DNA of 64,000 nucleotides from positions 124,001 to 188,000 of the forward strand of contig JAXMBZ010000006.1 of the NCBI GenBank assembly GCA_046349615.1, read 5' to 3'. The DNA is from JADJNY01 sp046349615. GTDB lineage: Bacteria; Planctomycetota; UBA1135; GCA-002686595. A program made the translations under genes and the position numbers. The notes beneath the pieces are model-generated. The model was not told the origin of the DNA and did not search any database. It worked only from the letters and a program-made list of their open reading frames with translations. Positions within the stretch are counted from its first letter, which is position 1; every line of letters starts with the position of its first letter. Positions 18,652 to 27,620 of the stretch are shown in pieces.

Positions 18652-19022
18652 CCGAGCGGCTCTCCTCTCCCGATCAGCTCGAAGACGAGCGCCCTCATCC
18701 GCGCACGCAACTCGGGCGACTGGAGCTCCATGCTCGTGTTGCCTTGCGACGGACGGACGTTGATCATCGATGTGTACTCGATGCACTCTTCCTCGCCCAC
18801 GCCAGGGAAGTAGTTCCCCCCCCAGAGCGATGCCTGGTCCGAGTCCTGGTCGAGGAGGACGGACTCCGCGTCCGCATGCAGCTCGCCACCGAGCGCGATC
18901 ACGCGCATGTCCAGGTCGGCGACGAATTTGACCATGTCCTCGAAGGGGCTTCCGAGGTAGAGCGCGAGTTCGGCCTTGGAGATGGGCTGCGTCAGGACGC
19001 GGATCTTCTGGACCGGGCTCAA
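18648..19022 (-). CDS. DUF5674-like protein
   Basis: A 124-residue protein matching my memory of the DUF5674 family: PISKAELALYLG near the start, FEDMVKFVADLDMRVIALGGELHADAE in the middle, then LWGGNYFP, IEYTSMINVRPSQGNTSMEL and a C-terminal helix. The conserved G-G-E-L-H-A-D and S-M-I-N-x-R-P-S-Q-G-N blocks suggest an active or binding site, but no function is established to my knowledge. The start is placed at TTG 19022, which has GAGG 10 bases upstream on the minus strand; the frame extends further without homologous-looking sequence. It is the upstream gene of a coupled pair. Confidence 0.78.
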   Translation of the reverse strand: MSPVQKIRVLTQPISKAELALYLGSPFEDMVKFVADLDMRVIALGGELHADAESVLLDQDSDQASLWGGNYFPGVGEEECIEYTSMINVRPSQGNTSMELQSPELRARMRALVFELIGRGEPLG

Positions 19023-19155
19023 GCCGGGGCATCCTCGATGACGCCGGGCGGTCCGTCCACAGCCGTGGCCGGCAATCCTCCCAGCCCAAAGCCCTGCGGA
19101 TCCGGCGGTTGCCTCGGCCCCCCCGGGCACCCCAGCAGAAGCCCCCCGGGGTGGC

Positions 19156-19161
19156 TAGCAT
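19156..19161 (+). promoter_or_regulatory. TAGCAT -10-like hexamer before the metallopeptidase gene
   Basis: Sequence ggcTAGCAT ends 32 bases before the ATG. The bases in between are a C-rich run without a clear ribosome site. Confidence 0.3.
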
Positions 19162-19193
19162 CTCCCCCCCACCCGCCCCCCGCCGGGCCCGCC

Positions 19194-20267
19194 ATGGCTT
19201 CCAAGGACGCATTCCGCGAGTCGAACTGGTCGTCGCTGCCGATCCGCGACCTCGAGCTCGAGATCACCGGCACGCCGCTCGAGCCGGTTCTGCGCGACTT
19301 CGAGCAGGAGCTCGTCGCCGCGGGCGTGAAGTTGAAGCCGCACTTCTACCTGTCGACGGAGTGGGGCGTCGTCCCGGGCACGATCGCGCTCGCGATCCCG
19401 TTCTACCTCGCGCACCCGAAGCTCTCCGAGAAGCACGCGGACGAGGTCGGGCACCTCGAAGGTCGCGGCCGCGAGGAGCAGCTCCGCTACCTCCGCCACG
19501 AGATGGGCCACGTCGTGAACTACGCGTGGCGCCTGTACGACGAGGAGGAGTGGGTGAAGCTCTTCGGGCCGATCACGCGCCCGTACCTCGAGGACTACCG
19601 CCCCTCGCCGTTCTCGCGCCGCTACGTGCGCCACCTGCCCGGTTGGTACGCGCAGAAGCACCCCGACGAGGACTGGGCCGAGACGTTCGCGGTCTGGATG
19701 ACGCCGGGGCGCGACTGGCGCACCGAGTACGCCGACCACGCGATGGCGCTCGCGAAGCTCGAATACTGCGACCGCACGATGAACGCGCTGCGCGACCGGC
19801 CGCCGATCGTGACGAGCTCGGAGACGGACGAGGAGGTGAAGGAGATCCCCTACTCCGTCGAGCAGTTCTACAAGGGCCTCGAACCGATCGCGGGCGAGTT
19901 CCCGCACGGACTCGACGGCGCGTTGCGCGCGATCTTCGAGGACTTGGCGCCGCCCGCGGCGCCGCAGGCTCTGCCGGAGGGCGACGCGCCGATCGCGATG
20001 TCGATGCCGGCGGCGAGCACGGTGGAGCGCAAGCCCGCGTCGGGCCTCCTCCGCTCGCTCGAGCGCGGCCTGCTCGACAACGTCTACCGCTGGACCGGGC
20101 ACTTCCCCGAACGCACGCGCACGCTCGTGCGCCACCTCGCGCAGCGCGCGGACGAGCTGGGCCTCGCGTACCCCGCGGGCGAGGAGGCGGCGGCATCGCT
20201 CGCGGTGACGACGCTCGTCACGGCGCTCGCGATGAACCACGTGACGTCGGGCAACTACCTGCCGTGA
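19194..20267 (+). CDS. Putative zinc-binding metallopeptidase
   Basis: A 357-residue protein. The zinc motif HEMGHVVNY (His102, Glu103, His106) is followed about 60 residues later by DEDWAETFAVWMTP, whose Glu is the likely third ligand. This HExxH plus DWAET arrangement is that of the putative zinc-binding metallopeptidase family (Peptidase_Mx-like). Residues 275-357 form an alanine-rich helical tail with TLVRHLAQRADELG. No signal peptide is present, so it is probably cytoplasmic. The ATG at 19194 follows a C-rich leader; the open frame upstream is not protein-like. It is convergent with an ATP-grasp ligase gene. The substrate is unknown. Confidence 0.82.
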   Translation: MASKDAFRESNWSSLPIRDLELEITGTPLEPVLRDFEQELVAAGVKLKPHFYLSTEWGVVPGTIALAIPFYLAHPKLSEKHADEVGHLEGRGREEQLRYLRHEMGHVVNYAWRLYDEEEWVKLFGPITRPYLEDYRPSPFSRRYVRHLPGWYAQKHPDEDWAETFAVWMTPGRDWRTEYADHAMALAKLEYCDRTMNALRDRPPIVTSSETDEEVKEIPYSVEQFYKGLEPIAGEFPHGLDGALRAIFEDLAPPAAPQALPEGDAPIAMSMPAASTVERKPASGLLRSLERGLLDNVYRWTGHFPERTRTLVRHLAQRADELGLAYPAGEEAAASLAVTTLVTALAMNHVTSGNYLP

Positions 20268-20348
20268 CGCGCTCGCCGCCGAGCCGGACCCGCCGGCCCG
20301 AGCGAGAGTTCGAACCTCGACGAGCCCGAAGCGCTCCCGTGCGCGGTC

Positions 20349-21332
20349 TCAGACCTTCTTGAGCCCGAGGCGCTCCGTCGCGCAGTCGACGACGCGGTTC
20401 ACGAGCTTCGCGTGCGTCATGCCCGCGGCCTGCGCGGCGAGCGCGTACTCGCTCTCGCGCTCGAGGTAGCAGCTCGCGTTGACCTCGATCACGAACACCT
20501 CGCCCGCCCCGGTGACGCGCATGTCGACGCGGCCGTAGTCGCGCACGCGCAGCGCGCGGTACGCCGCGAGCGCCGCCTGGTCGACGCGCGCGCGGAGGTC
20601 GGGCGCGAGGTCGGCGAGCACGGACTTCGTGCCCTTGTACTCGGGACTCTCCGGATCCCACTTCGCCTTGCCGCCGAGGATGTGGGGGAGCCCGTCGGGC
20701 ATCCCGGTGAAGTCGATCTCGATCGGCGGGAGCACCTCGGGCCGCTGATTCCCGATCAACCCGACGTGCAGCTCGCGGCCGTCGATGTACTCCTCGACGA
20801 GCGCGTCGTCCTTGATCCGCGTGTGGATCGTCGAGATCCGCCGCAGCAGGTCGCGCGTGTTGTCGACGAGCGAGTTCGACTCGATGCCGATCGACGCGTC
20901 CATCGTCAGCGGCTTCACGAAGAGCGGCATGCGCAGGTTGCCGCCCGTCTCGAACTCCGAGCCGCGCGCGAACACGGCGAAGTCGGGATAGCGCACGCCC
21001 TCGAACGCGAGCAGCTTCTTCGTGACCGCCTTGTCCTGCTGCACGAAGAACTCGCCGGGCCCGCCGCCGACGTACGGCACCTCGAGCAGGTCGAGCAGGC
21101 CGACGACGCCGACGGCGCCGAAGCGGACCTTGCCGAAGTTCTCGAAGAGGTTGAAGACGAGCTCGGGCTTGGGCTTCGTCAGGCCGTCGATCAGCGCGTG
21201 GAGGTCGCGGTGGACACCGAGCACGCTGGCTTCGTGACCGCCCGCGGTGAGCGCCTCGACGACCTGGTCGACGACCTTGTCGTACGAACGCGGATCCTTC
21301 TTCTCGAGGTCGGTCAGGACGGTGATGCGCAT
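20349..21332 (-). CDS. ATP-grasp ligase related to D-alanine-D-alanine ligase
   Basis: A 327-residue ATP-grasp enzyme. The N-terminus MRITVLTDLEKKDPRSYDKVV is a Rossmann-like half, FNLFENFGKVRFGAVGVVGLLDLLEVPYVG matches the D-Ala-D-Ala ligase family, and the ATP-grasp core has LFVKPLTMDASIGI, VEEYIDGRELHVG and the Mg-binding end VFVIEVNASCYL. Such ligases join carboxylates to amines via an acyl phosphate. The terminal region departs from true Ddl enzymes (NASCYL in place of the usual NTxPG), so a peptide or amino-acid ligase with another substrate is likely. It lies 100 bases downstream of the ABC exporter genes on the same strand and converges with the metallopeptidase. Confidence 0.85.
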   Translation of the reverse strand: MRITVLTDLEKKDPRSYDKVVDQVVEALTAGGHEASVLGVHRDLHALIDGLTKPKPELVFNLFENFGKVRFGAVGVVGLLDLLEVPYVGGGPGEFFVQQDKAVTKKLLAFEGVRYPDFAVFARGSEFETGGNLRMPLFVKPLTMDASIGIESNSLVDNTRDLLRRISTIHTRIKDDALVEEYIDGRELHVGLIGNQRPEVLPPIEIDFTGMPDGLPHILGGKAKWDPESPEYKGTKSVLADLAPDLRARVDQAALAAYRALRVRDYGRVDMRVTGAGEVFVIEVNASCYLERESEYALAAQAAGMTHAKLVNRVVDCATERLGLKKV

Positions 21333-21432
21333 GCGGGGGGGACGACAGGATGCCGAGGAACGGGCGCGGTTGCGCGGGGATTCCGGGACGTCTCTCGCGG
21401 TCGACGCTCAGAAGATCGGCGCGAACCCCGGT

Positions 21433-22467
21433 TCAACTCCAGCGGAAGAGGCGCAGCGCGAGCACGAACGAGACGACGCCCCACGCGACGAGCACGACGA
21501 CGCGCGGGAGCTGCTCCGAGATCGGCGCGCCCTCGAGCACCGCCGCGCGGAGCCCGTCGTTCAGCGCGGTCAGCGGCAGCGCGCGCACGACGGGCTGGAG
21601 GAACTCCGGGAACCGATCCGAGGAGAAGAAGACGCCGGAGACGACGAACATCGGCAGCATCACGAGGTTGATCAGGCCCCCGACGACCTCCGTCTTGGAC
21701 GTGCGCGTCGCGACGAGGAGCCCGAGCCCCGCGAACGCGCACGCGCCGACCGAGCACAGCGCCGCGATGCCGAGGAACGAGCCCTGCGGCACGAGGTCGA
21801 ACGCGAGCCACCCGAACAGGAGCAGGAGCACCATCTCGAGCAGCACGAGCACGAGGCGCGTCGCGAGGAACGCGCCGAGGAAGTGCGAACGCTTCATCGG
21901 GGTCGCCGCGAGGCGCTTCAGGAGGCGCTTCGAGCGCATGTCGACGATCGCGTAGCCGATCCCCCACATCCCGCCGCTCATGATGTTCATCCCGAGCAGG
22001 CCGGGCAGCAGGAAGTCGATGTAGCGCGAGCCCGGCTCCGACGACGGTTCCTCGCGCGGCGCGAGGCGGTCGGCGCGGCCCGCCGCGCGCTCGAGCGCGT
22101 CGCGGACCTTGACGCGCGCGAGCTCGCACTCGGGGCGCGTCGGATCGAAGCGGAACGTCGGCTCCGCGCCCGGGACGACGACGAGCGCGACCTTGCCGAG
22201 GCGCAGCGCGTGCGCGGCCTCGTCCGCGTCGAGCAAGCGGACCCGGAAGCCGCGGTCGGCGGGGAGCGCGCTCGCGACCGCGTCGGCGGCCTCGCCGCGG
22301 AGGACGCCGACCGCGAGCTCGGCCTGCGGCTGGTTCTTGAACGCGACGCCGAGGCCGATCGCGAGCAGGAGCGGGAAGCCGAAGATCCAGAAGAGCACGC
22401 CCGGCTCGCGCGCGAGCTCGCGCATCCGCGCGCCGAAGAGCTGGAAGAACGGATGGCGCTCAAGCAT
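21433..22467 (-). CDS. ABC-2 type transporter permease
   Basis: A 344-residue ABC-2 permease. One helix lies near the N-terminus (GVLFWIFGFPLLLAIGLGVAF, about 27-47). An extracytoplasmic domain of about 120 residues follows, then five further hydrophobic segments from about residue 190 to the end, including LPGLLGMNIMSGGMWGIGYAI and LINLVMLPMFVVSGVFF, both typical for ABC-2 exporters. Its start overlaps the end of the ATPase gene by 8 bases, so the pair makes one exporter. Substrate unknown. Confidence 0.93.
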   Translation of the reverse strand: MLERHPFFQLFGARMRELAREPGVLFWIFGFPLLLAIGLGVAFKNQPQAELAVGVLRGEAADAVASALPADRGFRVRLLDADEAAHALRLGKVALVVVPGAEPTFRFDPTRPECELARVKVRDALERAAGRADRLAPREEPSSEPGSRYIDFLLPGLLGMNIMSGGMWGIGYAIVDMRSKRLLKRLAATPMKRSHFLGAFLATRLVLVLLEMVLLLLFGWLAFDLVPQGSFLGIAALCSVGACAFAGLGLLVATRTSKTEVVGGLINLVMLPMFVVSGVFFSSDRFPEFLQPVVRALPLTALNDGLRAAVLEGAPISEQLPRVVVLVAWGVVSFVLALRLFRWS

Positions 22468-23398
22468 CGCGCAGGTGCCTCCCCGTCAGCGACACGAAGA
22501 CGTCCTCGAGGCTCGCCTGCCGCGTCGAGAGCCGCGCGAGCGCCTTGCCCGCGCGCTCCGCGTGCGCGAGCAGCGCGGGGATCGTGACGTGCGGCTCCCC
22601 CACCGTGAGCGCGACGCCGTCCGCTTCGGCGCGCGCCGCGCGGACGCCGGCGAGCGCGCCGAGCGCCGCGAGGTCGGCCTCGCCCGTCGCGCCCTCGAAC
22701 GCGAACTCGACGACGTGGTCGCCGCCGAGCGAGCGGATCAGCTCCGCGGGCGAGCCGAGCGCGATCACGCGTCCGTGGTCGACGATCGCGACGCGGTCGC
22801 AGAGCTTCTCGGCCTCGTCCATGTAGTGCGTCGTCAGGAGCACCGTGCGCCCCGAGTCCTGCAGCGCGCGCACGACGTCCCAGAGCTGCCGCCGCGACTG
22901 CGGATCGAGCCCCGTCGTCGGCTCGTCGAGGAAGAGGAGCTCGGGATCGCCGACGAGCGCGCACGCGACCGCGAGCCGCTGGCGCTGTCCGCCGGAGAGG
23001 TTCACGACCCAGCTCTTCCGTTTCTCCTCGAGCCCGACCTCGCGCAGCGCGTCCTCCGCCGAACGGCCGCGCGCGTAGAAGGACGCGAAGAGCCGCAGCG
23101 TCTCCTCGACGGTGAGCTTGTCCGCGAGCTTCGTCTCCTGGAGCGTGACGCCGATCCGCTCGCGCAGCTCCGCGGCGTTCGTCTTCCACGCGCGGCCGAG
23201 CACCAGGACCTCGCCCGCGGTCGGCTCGGAGAGCCCCTCGAGGATCTCGATCGTCGTCGTCTTGCCCGCGCCGTTCGGGCCGAGCAGGCCGAAGCACTCG
23301 CCCGCGTCGACGTCGAGGTCGAGCCCGCGCACGGCCTCGACCGGCGGCTTGCCGGGGTAGGTCTTCACGAGACCTCGACAGCGGATCGCGAGCGGCAT
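22460..23398 (-). CDS. ABC transporter ATP-binding protein (ABC-2 exporter type)
   Basis: A 312-residue ATPase. Walker A GPNGAGKTTT lies at about 38-47, the Q-loop GVTLQETKLADKLTVEETL at about 87, the ABC signature LSGGQRQRLAVA, Walker B LLFLDEPTTGLDPQSRR and the H-loop LTTHYMDEAEKL. The C-terminal 90 residues form the accessory domain usual in drug or antibiotic exporters (DrrA/CcmA-like), ending in ASLEDVFVSLTGRHLRD. It is cotranscribed with the permease gene that follows. A TATCTT box ends 9 bases before the ATG, and the P-type ATPase gene diverges from the same region. Confidence 0.95.
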   Translation of the reverse strand: MPLAIRCRGLVKTYPGKPPVEAVRGLDLDVDAGECFGLLGPNGAGKTTTIEILEGLSEPTAGEVLVLGRAWKTNAAELRERIGVTLQETKLADKLTVEETLRLFASFYARGRSAEDALREVGLEEKRKSWVVNLSGGQRQRLAVACALVGDPELLFLDEPTTGLDPQSRRQLWDVVRALQDSGRTVLLTTHYMDEAEKLCDRVAIVDHGRVIALGSPAELIRSLGGDHVVEFAFEGATGEADLAALGALAGVRAARAEADGVALTVGEPHVTIPALLAHAERAGKALARLSTRQASLEDVFVSLTGRHLRDA

Positions 23399-23407
23399 GG
23401 GCGCGGG

Positions 23408-23413
23408 AAGATA
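23408..23413 (-). promoter_or_regulatory. TATCTT -10-like hexamer before the ABC exporter genes
   Basis: On the minus strand gggTATCTT ends 9 bases before the ATG of the ATPase gene, which would leave a leader of only about two bases. Confidence 0.35.
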
Positions 23414-23484
23414 CCCGCTCCTCGGCGCGAGAGCACGGCGCCGTCTGCGTCCCAGGACGTGTGGTCGCGGACTCTGCGCGCGGC

Positions 23485-23490
23485 TAGGCT
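23485..23490 (+). promoter_or_regulatory. TAGGCT -10-like hexamer before the P-type ATPase gene
   Basis: Sequence ggcTAGGCT ends 17 bases before the TTG start; AGGAG (23498-23502) lies between, 5 bases before the TTG, and decides that start. Confidence 0.4.
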
Positions 23491-23507
23491 CGCCGCGAGG
23501 AGCACGC

Positions 23508-26108
23508 TTGGACGAACACGCCGTGGACGGGATGCAGGGCCTCTCCGAAGAGGAAGCCCGCGTCCGTTTCGCGACCGAAGGCCCGAACGAGCTCGCGAAG
23601 GACCGCGCGCCGAGCCTCCTCGCGACGCTGCTGCGCGTCCTGCGCGAGCCGATGCTCCTGCTCCTCCTCGGCGGCGCGACGATCTACTTCGTGCTCGGCG
23701 ACGTGCGCGAAGCCGCGACGCTGCTCGTGTTCGTCGCGGCGATCGTCGGGCTGACGCTGCGGCAGGAGCGCAAGTCGGAGCGCGCGCTCGCCGCGCTGCG
23801 CGACCTCTCGAGCCCGCGCGCGTCCGTGATCCGCGGCGGCAAGAAGCGGAAGATCCCCGGTCGAGAGGTCGTCCGCGGCGACCTGATCGCGCTCGAGGAA
23901 GGCGACCGCGTGCCCGCGGACGCGCTGTTCGTCGACGGCGAGCACCTCGAGGTCGACGAGTCGCTCCTCACGGGCGAGTCCGTGCCCGTGCGCAAGCGCC
24001 GCGCGCGCGCCGACGAAACGCCCGAGACGCTGCGCCCCGGCGGCGACGACGTGCCCGCGTGCTGGTCGGGAACGCTCGTGGTCCGCGGCCGCGGCCTCGC
24101 GCGCGTGTTCGGGACCGGAGCGCGGAGCGAGCTCGGGCGCATCGGCCGCACGCTCGCGGAGCTCGAGTCGGAGGACACGCCGCTCCAGCGCGAGGTCGCG
24201 CGCCTCGTGCGCGTCGTCGCGCTCGGCGGCGTCGTGCTCTGCATCGTGCTGTTCCTCGTGCGCGGCCTCTCCGACGGCGAATGGACCCAAGGCCTGCTCG
24301 CGGGGATCGCGCTCGCGATGGCGCTGCTCCCCGAGGAGTTCCCCGTCGTGCTCAGCGTGTTCTTCGCGCTCGGCGCGTGGCGCATCGCGCGCCGCGGCGT
24401 CCTGACGCGCCAGGTCGCCGCGATCGAGGCGCTCGGAGCGGCGACCGTGCTCTGCACGGACAAGACCGGCACGCTGACGCAGAACCGCATGCGCGTCGCC
24501 GCCCTCTGGACGCCCAGCGGCGCCGTGGTCGACGCGGGGCGCGAGCTCCCGGAGTCCGTCCACGCGGTCGTCGAGTACGGCATCCTCGCGAGCCGGCGCG
24601 ATCCATTCGACCCGATGGAGCAGGCGTTCCACGCGCTCGGGCGTGAAGCGCTCGCGGGCACCGAGCACCTGCACGACGCGTGGACGCTCGCGCGCGAGTA
24701 CCCGCTCTCGCCCGCGCTGCTCTCCGTCGCGCACGTGTGGCTCGAGCCCGGCAGCGGCGCGCGGCGCGTCGTCGCCGCGAAGGGCGCGCCCGAGGCGATC
24801 GCGGACCTCTGTCACCTCGACGCGGCGGCGCACGAACGCGTGCGCGCCGCGGTGGACGGGCTCGCGCGCCGCGGACTCCGCGTCCTCGCGGTCGCGCGCG
24901 CGACGTTCGAGGGCGACCACCTCCCGCGGAGCCAGCACGACTTCGACTTCGAGCTCGTCGGCCTCGTCGGGCTCGCCGACCCGCTGCGCCCGGAGATCCC
25001 GACCGCCGTCGCGGAGTGCCGCGCGGCGGGGATCCGCGTCGTGCTCGTCACGGGCGACCACGCGAGCACGGCCCGCGCGATCGCGCGCGAGGCGGGGCTG
25101 GAGCACGCGCAGCTCGTCACGGGGCCCGAGCTCGATGCGCTCGACGACGGGGCACTCGCCGCGCGCGCGCGCGACGTCGCGATCTTCGCGCGCGTCGTGC
25201 CCGCACAGAAGCTGCGCATCGTGCGCGCGCTGAAGGAGCAGGGCGAGGTCGTCGCGATGACCGGCGACGGCGTCAACGACGCGCCGGCGCTCAAGGCCGC
25301 GCACATCGGGGTCGCGATGGGCGGACGCGGAACGGACGTCGCGCGCGAAGCGGCGGCGCTCGTGCTCACGGAGGACGACTTCGGCTCGCTCGTCGCGGCG
25401 GTACGCCTGGGGCGACGGATCTACGCGAACCTGCGCCGCGCGCTCGCGTTCACGGTCGCGGTGCACGTGCCGATCGCTGGGATGGCGCTCGTCCCCGTGC
25501 TGCTCGGCTGGCCGCCCGCCCTCCTGCCCGTCCACATCGTCTTCCTCGAGCTGATCATCGACCCGTCGTGCACGCTCGCGTTCGAGGCGGAGCCCGAGGA
25601 CGAGCGCACGATGAAGCGCCGTCCGCGCGACCCGCGCGCGCCCGTGTTCGATCGGCGCCTGCTCCTCGCGAGCCTGCTCCAGGGCGCGGGGCTCCTCGCC
25701 GCGACGCTCGCGGTGTTCGGCGTCGCTCTCCGCAGCGGATCGACGGAGGGCGAGGCGCGCGCGCTCGCGTTCGCGACGCTCGTCGCGGGCGACCTCGCGC
25801 TCATCGCGTCGAATCGGTCGTGGGAGCGCAGCGTGCTCGGGAACCTCCGCGTGCCGAACACGCCCGCGCGCGTCATCTTCTGTGCCGCCGCCCTCGTCCT
25901 CGCGGCGACCCTGTGCGTGCCGTTCCTGCGCGAACTGTTCCACTTCGACGCCGTCCGAGGGTTCGACCTCGCGCTGGCGCTCGGCGCGAGCCTGGCGAGC
26001 CTCGCTGGGTTCGAGGTCGCGAAACGCCTCGTCGGAGGGGACTCCGATCGGGATGCGCGCCCCGCTTTGCCCGAAGGGGAGGGTGGGCGGCCGCCGAGCG
26101 AGCCGTAG
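23508..26108 (+). CDS. Cation-transporting P-type ATPase (P2/Ca2+-ATPase-like)
   Basis: An 866-residue P-type ATPase. The N-terminal GLSEEEARVRFATEGPNEL is the cation-ATPase N domain. The actuator loop has LLTGES (about 153), the phosphorylation site is CTDKTGTLT (about 318) and the hinge TGDGVNDAPALK (about 586). Membrane helix 4 carries PEEFP where Ca2+ pumps have PEGLP, and helix 6 has LELIIDPSCTLAFEAEPED. The CPx metal motif is absent, so it is not a heavy-metal pump; a Ca2+, Mg2+ or related cation is more likely. The TTG start is supported by AGGAG 5 bases upstream; no ATG lies before the conserved N domain. It diverges from the ABC exporter operon. Confidence 0.9.
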   Translation: MDEHAVDGMQGLSEEEARVRFATEGPNELAKDRAPSLLATLLRVLREPMLLLLLGGATIYFVLGDVREAATLLVFVAAIVGLTLRQERKSERALAALRDLSSPRASVIRGGKKRKIPGREVVRGDLIALEEGDRVPADALFVDGEHLEVDESLLTGESVPVRKRRARADETPETLRPGGDDVPACWSGTLVVRGRGLARVFGTGARSELGRIGRTLAELESEDTPLQREVARLVRVVALGGVVLCIVLFLVRGLSDGEWTQGLLAGIALAMALLPEEFPVVLSVFFALGAWRIARRGVLTRQVAAIEALGAATVLCTDKTGTLTQNRMRVAALWTPSGAVVDAGRELPESVHAVVEYGILASRRDPFDPMEQAFHALGREALAGTEHLHDAWTLAREYPLSPALLSVAHVWLEPGSGARRVVAAKGAPEAIADLCHLDAAAHERVRAAVDGLARRGLRVLAVARATFEGDHLPRSQHDFDFELVGLVGLADPLRPEIPTAVAECRAAGIRVVLVTGDHASTARAIAREAGLEHAQLVTGPELDALDDGALAARARDVAIFARVVPAQKLRIVRALKEQGEVVAMTGDGVNDAPALKAAHIGVAMGGRGTDVAREAAALVLTEDDFGSLVAAVRLGRRIYANLRRALAFTVAVHVPIAGMALVPVLLGWPPALLPVHIVFLELIIDPSCTLAFEAEPEDERTMKRRPRDPRAPVFDRRLLLASLLQGAGLLAATLAVFGVALRSGSTEGEARALAFATLVAGDLALIASNRSWERSVLGNLRVPNTPARVIFCAAALVLAATLCVPFLRELFHFDAVRGFDLALALGASLASLAGFEVAKRLVGGDSDRDARPALPEGEGGRPPSEP

Positions 26109-26188
26109 GGTTGGACTCCAGGGACTGCGGGTGCTCGTCCGCCCTCGCAGCCTCACGAACCCACGTCCCCAAGCCCGGGAGCCCTCCC

Positions 26189-27535
26189 ATGCCTCGTCTC
26201 GGAACGACCTGTGTCCTCGCGTCCCTCGTGCTCGCCCCCGCCCTCGCTGCGCAGAGTTTCAGCTACCCCGACTTCACCAGCACGTCCGGGCTCAACCTGG
26301 TCGGACTCGCGACGCAGGCCGGCAACATCCTGCGGCTCCAGGACAACGTCGCGCCGGCGAGCGGCGGCGACAATCGCGGCGGCGCGTGGTACGCGACTCC
26401 CGTCTGCGTGACGCAGGGCTTCGACACGACGTTCACGTTCCGAATGCACACCCCGTCGACGACGGGCGGAGCGGACGGACTCGCCTTCGTGATCCAGAAC
26501 GACCTCGTGGCCGGGTTCCCGATGGTGAACGGCACGCCCGCGGTCTCGGGCAACACGGCGCTCGGCCGACATGCGGCCGCGATCGGGTACGGGAACTTCC
26601 TGACGTCCCTGCCGGGCGAGACCGTCGACAACTCCTTGGTCGTCGAGCTCGACACGTTCGCGAACACGAGCGCGACGACGTGGGGCGACCCGGACGGGAA
26701 CCACATCAGCATCCACACGGGCGGGAGCGGCGACAACGGAACGCACGAGTCGTTCTCGATCGGCCGCGCGGCGAACGCGGCGCTCGGCGTCGACATGAAC
26801 AACGGCGTGGCGCACACGCTCCGGGTCCTCTACACGCCGGGCACTCCGGGCACGCTCGACGTGTTCCTGGACGGCGTGCTCAAGGTCACCGCGCCGTACA
26901 GCTTCGCGACCGGCGGCACGTGGATCGACAGCGGCACTCCCGTCGGCGGACTGAACCTGATCAACGGCACGTCCGCCTACGTGGGGTTCACGTCGGGCGC
27001 GGGCTCCGCGCGTGAGTTCCGCGACATCCAGAATTGGACCTGGACCTCGAGCTGCCCTCCGGCGATCACCGCGTTCTGCGCCGGCGACGGCGCGCTCGTC
27101 GACCACACGACGCCCTGCCCGTGCGGGAACAACGGCGCCGCCGGCAACGGCTGCGCGAACTCCGTGGTCGCGACGGGCGCCAACCTGTCGACGACGGGCG
27201 CACCGGTCACCGACGACGTCGTCCTGATCGGCTCGGGCATGCCGGCGACGGTCTCGTGCATCTACCTGCAGGGCACCGCGACGGACGACGTGGTGTTCGG
27301 CGACGGCGTGCGCTGCACCGGCGGCACGCTGCTGCGCCTGCGCACGAAGACCAACGTCGGCGGCGCGTCGAGCTTCCCCGACTCGGTCGAGACCGTCACG
27401 CTCTCGCAGCGCGGCGGCGTCACGATCGGCAGCGGGGACACGCGCTACTACCAGACGTACTACCGCAACTCGGCGGCGCTCTTCTGCCCGCCGGAGACGT
27501 TCAACGTGACGAACGGACAGATCGTCGTCTGGTGA
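26189..27535 (+). CDS. Secreted L-type lectin-domain protein with planctomycete C-terminal module
   Basis: A 448-residue exported protein with signal peptide MPRLGTTCVLASLVLAPALAAQ. Residues 22-295 have the legume-lectin-like pattern: GLNLVGLATQ, ADGLAFVIQND (about 95), AIGYGNF, NSLVVELDTFAN (about 148), GNHISIHT, then HTLRVLYTPG and LDVFLDGVL. That is a beta-sandwich that binds carbohydrate in characterised members. Residues 305-448 contain FCAGDG, CPCGNNGAAGNGCANS and FGDGVRC, a C-terminal module I recall from planctomycete secreted proteins. It is probably attached to or released from the cell surface. It is followed by a strong hairpin terminator. Confidence 0.85.
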   Translation: MPRLGTTCVLASLVLAPALAAQSFSYPDFTSTSGLNLVGLATQAGNILRLQDNVAPASGGDNRGGAWYATPVCVTQGFDTTFTFRMHTPSTTGGADGLAFVIQNDLVAGFPMVNGTPAVSGNTALGRHAAAIGYGNFLTSLPGETVDNSLVVELDTFANTSATTWGDPDGNHISIHTGGSGDNGTHESFSIGRAANAALGVDMNNGVAHTLRVLYTPGTPGTLDVFLDGVLKVTAPYSFATGGTWIDSGTPVGGLNLINGTSAYVGFTSGAGSAREFRDIQNWTWTSSCPPAITAFCAGDGALVDHTTPCPCGNNGAAGNGCANSVVATGANLSTTGAPVTDDVVLIGSGMPATVSCIYLQGTATDDVVFGDGVRCTGGTLLRLRTKTNVGGASSFPDSVETVTLSQRGGVTIGSGDTRYYQTYYRNSAALFCPPETFNVTNGQIVVW

Positions 27536-27565
27536 GTCGGCGGCGGTCCGCCGTCGGAACGAATC

Positions 27566-27601
27566 GAGCGGGGCCGGTGAGCGCACTCACCGGCCCCGCT
27601 C
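27566..27601. terminator. Bidirectional hairpin terminator
   Basis: A perfect 16-base stem, gagcggggccggtgag (27566-27581) and its complement (27586-27601), with a CGCA loop. The pairing extends outward by one more base pair and then four after a mismatch. It sits between convergent genes (the lectin gene on plus, the von Willebrand gene on minus). The T-tract is short (gttt). Confidence 0.8.
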
Positions 27602-27620
27602 GTTTCGCGGTCCCGCGACG

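Noticed and set aside
20296..20330. TTCGAAC T-loop-like sequence in the gap between the metallopeptidase and ligase genes, first suspected as a tRNA
   Set aside because: A T-stem of 3-5 pairs can be drawn, but no matching acceptor stem, D-arm or anticodon arm is found at the right distance on either strand.
24680..26188. Fusion of the lectin-like protein to an upstream frame within the P-type ATPase gene
   Set aside because: The upstream part is a shadow frame; the lectin protein has its own signal peptide at 26189.
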